Source: Streptomyces sp. NBC_01716 (GTDB lineage: Bacteria > Actinomycetota > Actinomycetes > Streptomycetales > Streptomycetaceae). Taken from it: DNA of 64,000 nucleotides. A program made the position numbers and the translations under genes. This document shows positions 61,490-64,000 of the stretch, piece after piece. Location: NCBI RefSeq assembly GCF_036248275.1, contig NZ_CP109181.1:6324001-6388000 (forward strand), written 5' to 3'. A model generated the notes under the pieces. The model was given only the letters and a program-made list of their open reading frames with translations. It was not told the DNA's origin and did not search any database. The stretch's first letter is position 1; every line of letters starts with the position of its first letter.

Positions 61490-62790
61490 GCGATCAGATG
61501 CGGACGGTCGCCGGGGTCCGTCCAGCGGAACAGCCCCACCCCGTTCGCGTCCCCGCTCGGCAGCCGCACATTGAGCGGCAGCGGCTCGGGCTCACCGGTG
61601 GTGAGACTCACCTGTACGGGATTGCCGCCGCCGGACAGGGCGTCCGTCACGGTACGGGCGCTCGTCGCCCCGTACGCCACGCCCGTGTCCGTCACCGACG
61701 TCAGCGTCAGCGGCCTCGTGCCGTCCGACTCCTCGAAGCAGAACGCCTTCTTCTCGTCCAGGTCGAAAGCGAGCCTGCCCGCGATGAGATAGCGGCCGTC
61801 GGGGGAGGAGACGAGCTGCGGATCGGCGCCCGGATTGATAGCGGGCTTACGGCACCGCACCTGCGCCACCATCTTGCCGGTGTCCAGGGCGTGCACCACC
61901 CACATCTCGTGCGTGGCCGCGTCCTTCGCGCCCTTCTTCTTCTGCCACTTGGCCAGCACATGTCCGGCCGACATGGACGCGGGCACTCCGGACTTCGGCT
62001 CGGTGCCCTTCGGCGCGACCTTCCGGCTGAACCAGCCGCCCCGTACCCAGAACTCCTTCGCGCCGCTCACCAGCAGGCCGTTCGCGGTCACGCCGCGTAC
62101 CTCGGTGAGCTTCTTGCAGTCCGGGCAGTCCTTCGGGAAGCCGAGCGAGCCCGGCGCCGTCCTGGACACCTCGCCGGTCGACGGGTCGACGACCGCGCTG
62201 ACAGCCTTGCCGTCGCTGATCAGAATGCCGGGGCCGGTGCCCGTGACGGTCGGCGCGTCCGTCCAGGGCACCTCGACGCGCCGCTGTTCACCGGTGGCCG
62301 CGTCGTACACGTCGAGGGAGACGAGCGAGTCGGCCGAGGCCAGCGCGTACTCGCCGAGGCGCCCGTACGACCAGGTCACGAAGTACTGCTTGTCGCCCTT
62401 GGTCACCGCGAGCAGCCTGGGATAGCGGTCCACCGGCGCCAGGGGCCGCCACGCCTGGCCCGACCAGCCGGCCTTCCCCGTCTCGGTGTACTGGGTGCGC
62501 AGCTGGTACCGGCCGTCGTCGGCCCGCGCCAGATACGCGACGAGACCGTTGGCGGAGGCGACCGCGTACTGCGGTGACACGTCCTCGATCTCCCAGCCGC
62601 GCCGGGTGTTGTAGGCGTCGGGCACGTTCAGCTGTGTCTCGGGACCCGAACTCGGCACCGGCTTGCGGGGCTTGGCGTCGTCGTCCTTGGTGCCTCCGCA
62701 GCTGGCGAGGACGAGCAGCATCACCAGGATCAGCACCCCGGCGATGAGAGTGACGCGCACGATCTTCTGCCGCTTGGTCATCAAGGACAT
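61465..62790 (-). CDS. Putative lipoprotein with beta-propeller-like extracellular domain
   Basis: About 441 residues. The N-terminus has basic KRQK, a hydrophobic stretch (VLILVMLLVL) and a lipobox-like LASC, giving a likely lipidated Cys. The remainder is beta-rich with repeated DG/W units and contains SCGG and a CPDCKKL pair. It probably sits on the outer face of the membrane. ATG 62790 or ATG 62781 could be the start; neither has a strong ribosome site. Function unknown. Confidence 0.75.
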   Translation of the reverse strand: MSLMTKRQKIVRVTLIAGVLILVMLLVLASCGGTKDDDAKPRKPVPSSGPETQLNVPDAYNTRRGWEIEDVSPQYAVASANGLVAYLARADDGRYQLRTQYTETGKAGWSGQAWRPLAPVDRYPRLLAVTKGDKQYFVTWSYGRLGEYALASADSLVSLDVYDAATGEQRRVEVPWTDAPTVTGTGPGILISDGKAVSAVVDPSTGEVSRTAPGSLGFPKDCPDCKKLTEVRGVTANGLLVSGAKEFWVRGGWFSRKVAPKGTEPKSGVPASMSAGHVLAKWQKKKGAKDAATHEMWVVHALDTGKMVAQVRCRKPAINPGADPQLVSSPDGRYLIAGRLAFDLDEKKAFCFEESDGTRPLTLTSVTDTGVAYGATSARTVTDALSGGGNPVQVSLTTGEPEPLPLNVRLPSGDANGVGLFRWTDPGDRPHLIAYLRRDED

Positions 62791-62995
62791 CGGCGTCAGA
62801 CCGTGCGCACGGTAAAACGGCAATTGGTCCCCCCGCGAGCACGGTGTGGCGATGGAGCGGCAACGGCGGTCAGCGTAGCAACTGGGTCGGTACCCGCCGC
62901 AGTTCGGTGCCGCCACGATTCCGTGCCCGTTACGTGGCGGCCGACTGTCGGACAGGCGGATTCAGGCCACACCCGGGGCGCCTACAATTTCGGCG

Positions 62996-64000
62996 GTGAA
63001 CGCCTCCCTCCGCACCGCCGACGTCCTCCGCGCCGCCCTCGCGGGACTGCTCGACGGACTGCCGCCCAGCAAGGCCGCCCAGGCCGTCGAGCGGCTGATC
63101 GCCAACTACCGGGGAGCCACCCCGACCGGCACACCGCTCCTGCGTGACCGCTCCGACGTCGCCGCCTACGCCGCCTACCGGATGCCGGCCACCTTCGAGG
63201 CCGTACGGTCCGCGCTCGACGCGCTCGCCGACGCCGCGCCCGGGTGGGCGCCGGGCAGCCACGTGGACGTCGGCGGGGGCACGGGGGCGGCGGTGTGGGC
63301 GACCGAGGCGACCTGGCCGGACGGTGAGGGGGACGACGGCGGCGGGCGTACGACGAGCGTGCTGGACTGGGCCGAACCCGCGCTCGCCCTCGGCCGCGAG
63401 CTGGCAGCCGGGTCGCCGGTGCCCGCGCTGCGCGACGCCGAGTGGCGCCGGACCAGGATCGGCACGGGCCTGAAACTCCCCGAGTGCGACCTCGTCACCG
63501 TCTCGTACGTCCTGGGGGAACTGACCGGCACCGACCGCGGCGCCCTCGTCGCCGAGGCCGCGCGCGCCGGACAGGCCGTGGTGATCGTGGAGCCGGGGAC
63601 GCCCGACGGGTACGCACGCGTCATCGAGGCCCGCGACCTGCTCATCGCGGCGGGCCTGCGCGTCGCGGCGCCCTGCCCGCACAGCGGCGCCTGCCCCATC
63701 GAACCCGGCACGGACTGGTGCCACTTCGCCGCCCGCGTCAGCCGGTCTTCGCTGCACCGGCAGGTGAAGGGGGGCTCGCTGGCGTACGAGGACGAGAAGT
63801 TCAGCTACGTGGCGGCGGTGCGCTTCGACGCGGAGCCGGTACGGGCGCGGGTGACCCGCAAGCCGCAGACCCGCAAGGGGCAGATGCTGCTCGACCTCTG
63901 TACGGAGAGCGACGGACTGCGGCGCGAGACGGTGAGCAAGCGGCACGGGCCGCTGTACCGGGCCGCGCGCGACGCGTCGTGGGGCGACGCCTGGCCGCCC
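62996..64000 (+). CDS. Rsm22-like small-subunit-associated methyltransferase (3' end outside window)
   Basis: 335 codons open to the window edge. SAM-binding motif HVDVGGGTGAAVWA (~87-100), then DLVTVSYVLGEL (~164-175) and VVIVEPGTPDGY (~195-206). Next comes the cysteine-rich CPHSGACPIEP...WCHF segment (~223-241) typical of the family, thought to bind a cluster. The rest is Lys/Arg-rich (RKPQTRKGQ). Start GTG 62996, in a GGCGGTG context. Related proteins act in mitochondrial small-subunit assembly; the bacterial role is inferred. Confidence 0.85.
   Translation, partial: MNASLRTADVLRAALAGLLDGLPPSKAAQAVERLIANYRGATPTGTPLLRDRSDVAAYAAYRMPATFEAVRSALDALADAAPGWAPGSHVDVGGGTGAAVWATEATWPDGEGDDGGGRTTSVLDWAEPALALGRELAAGSPVPALRDAEWRRTRIGTGLKLPECDLVTVSYVLGELTGTDRGALVAEAARAGQAVVIVEPGTPDGYARVIEARDLLIAAGLRVAAPCPHSGACPIEPGTDWCHFAARVSRSSLHRQVKGGSLAYEDEKFSYVAAVRFDAEPVRARVTRKPQTRKGQMLLDLCTESDGLRRETVSKRHGPLYRAARDASWGDAWPP

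Noticed and set aside
1..64000. CRISPR arrays, tRNA genes, prophage modules, origin of replication
   Set aside because: No regularly spaced direct repeats, tRNA cloverleaf with CCA-proximal features, phage structural genes or DnaA-box clusters were seen by eye. This was not an exhaustive computational search.

Overview
The DNA is high-GC and actinobacterial. Gene density, GTG/TTG starts, SARP/AfsR and MmyB-like regulators, and a conserved block around RNase P RNA all point to Streptomyces or a close relative. All calls rest on reading the sequence and on remembered family motifs; no database search was possible.

Bases 1-13345 look like the edge of a specialised-metabolism locus. A tightly coupled plus-strand operon encodes an exporter, a fused alpha-beta (bacterial-type) glycyl-tRNA synthetase, and a 2-oxo-acid chain-elongation set: an isopropylmalate/homocitrate-synthase-like condensing enzyme, LeuC-like and LeuD-like isomerase subunits, an aminotransferase and a beta-decarboxylating dehydrogenase. 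Together these would elongate a 2-oxo acid by one carbon and aminate it. Facing the operon are a YCII-LuxR fusion regulator and a decayed AfsR-type SARP gene. The cluster continues to the left of the window.

Bases 13346-32500 are an accessory, decaying region. They hold remnants of a fatty-acyl-AMP ligase, a KASIII, an adenosylhomocysteinase, a cyclase, an SDR, an alpha/beta hydrolase and an MFS transporter, plus broken IS110, IS5, IS481 and IS3 transposases. Intact genes lie among them: a SnoaL-like protein with a divergent ArsR regulator, an AraC regulator, a PaoABC-like molybdenum oxidoreductase, XdhC, an SDR, a secreted kelch protein and three MmyB-like XRE regulators.

Bases 32500-44530 hold a two-component operon, a beta-propeller-like protein, and a catabolic locus. 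In the latter an AcoR/MimR-type activator faces SDR - amidohydrolase - DUF59 - Zn-alcohol dehydrogenase, followed by glycerol-dehydrogenase-like and aquaglyceroporin genes. This resembles the accessory half of a propane/phenol-type di-iron monooxygenase operon, but no monooxygenase is present.

Bases 44600-64000 look like chromosomal core: NIF3, a zinc-ribbon protein (apparent CTG start), RNase HI/phosphatase, a GNAT, KDPG-type aldolase, YaaA, a membrane protein with MerR, rnpB, PhzF, an SDR, PhoD, a SpoIIE-type phosphatase, a Gfo/Idh/MocA oxidoreductase, a Bcr/CflA exporter, a lipoprotein and an Rsm22-like methyltransferase that runs off the right end.
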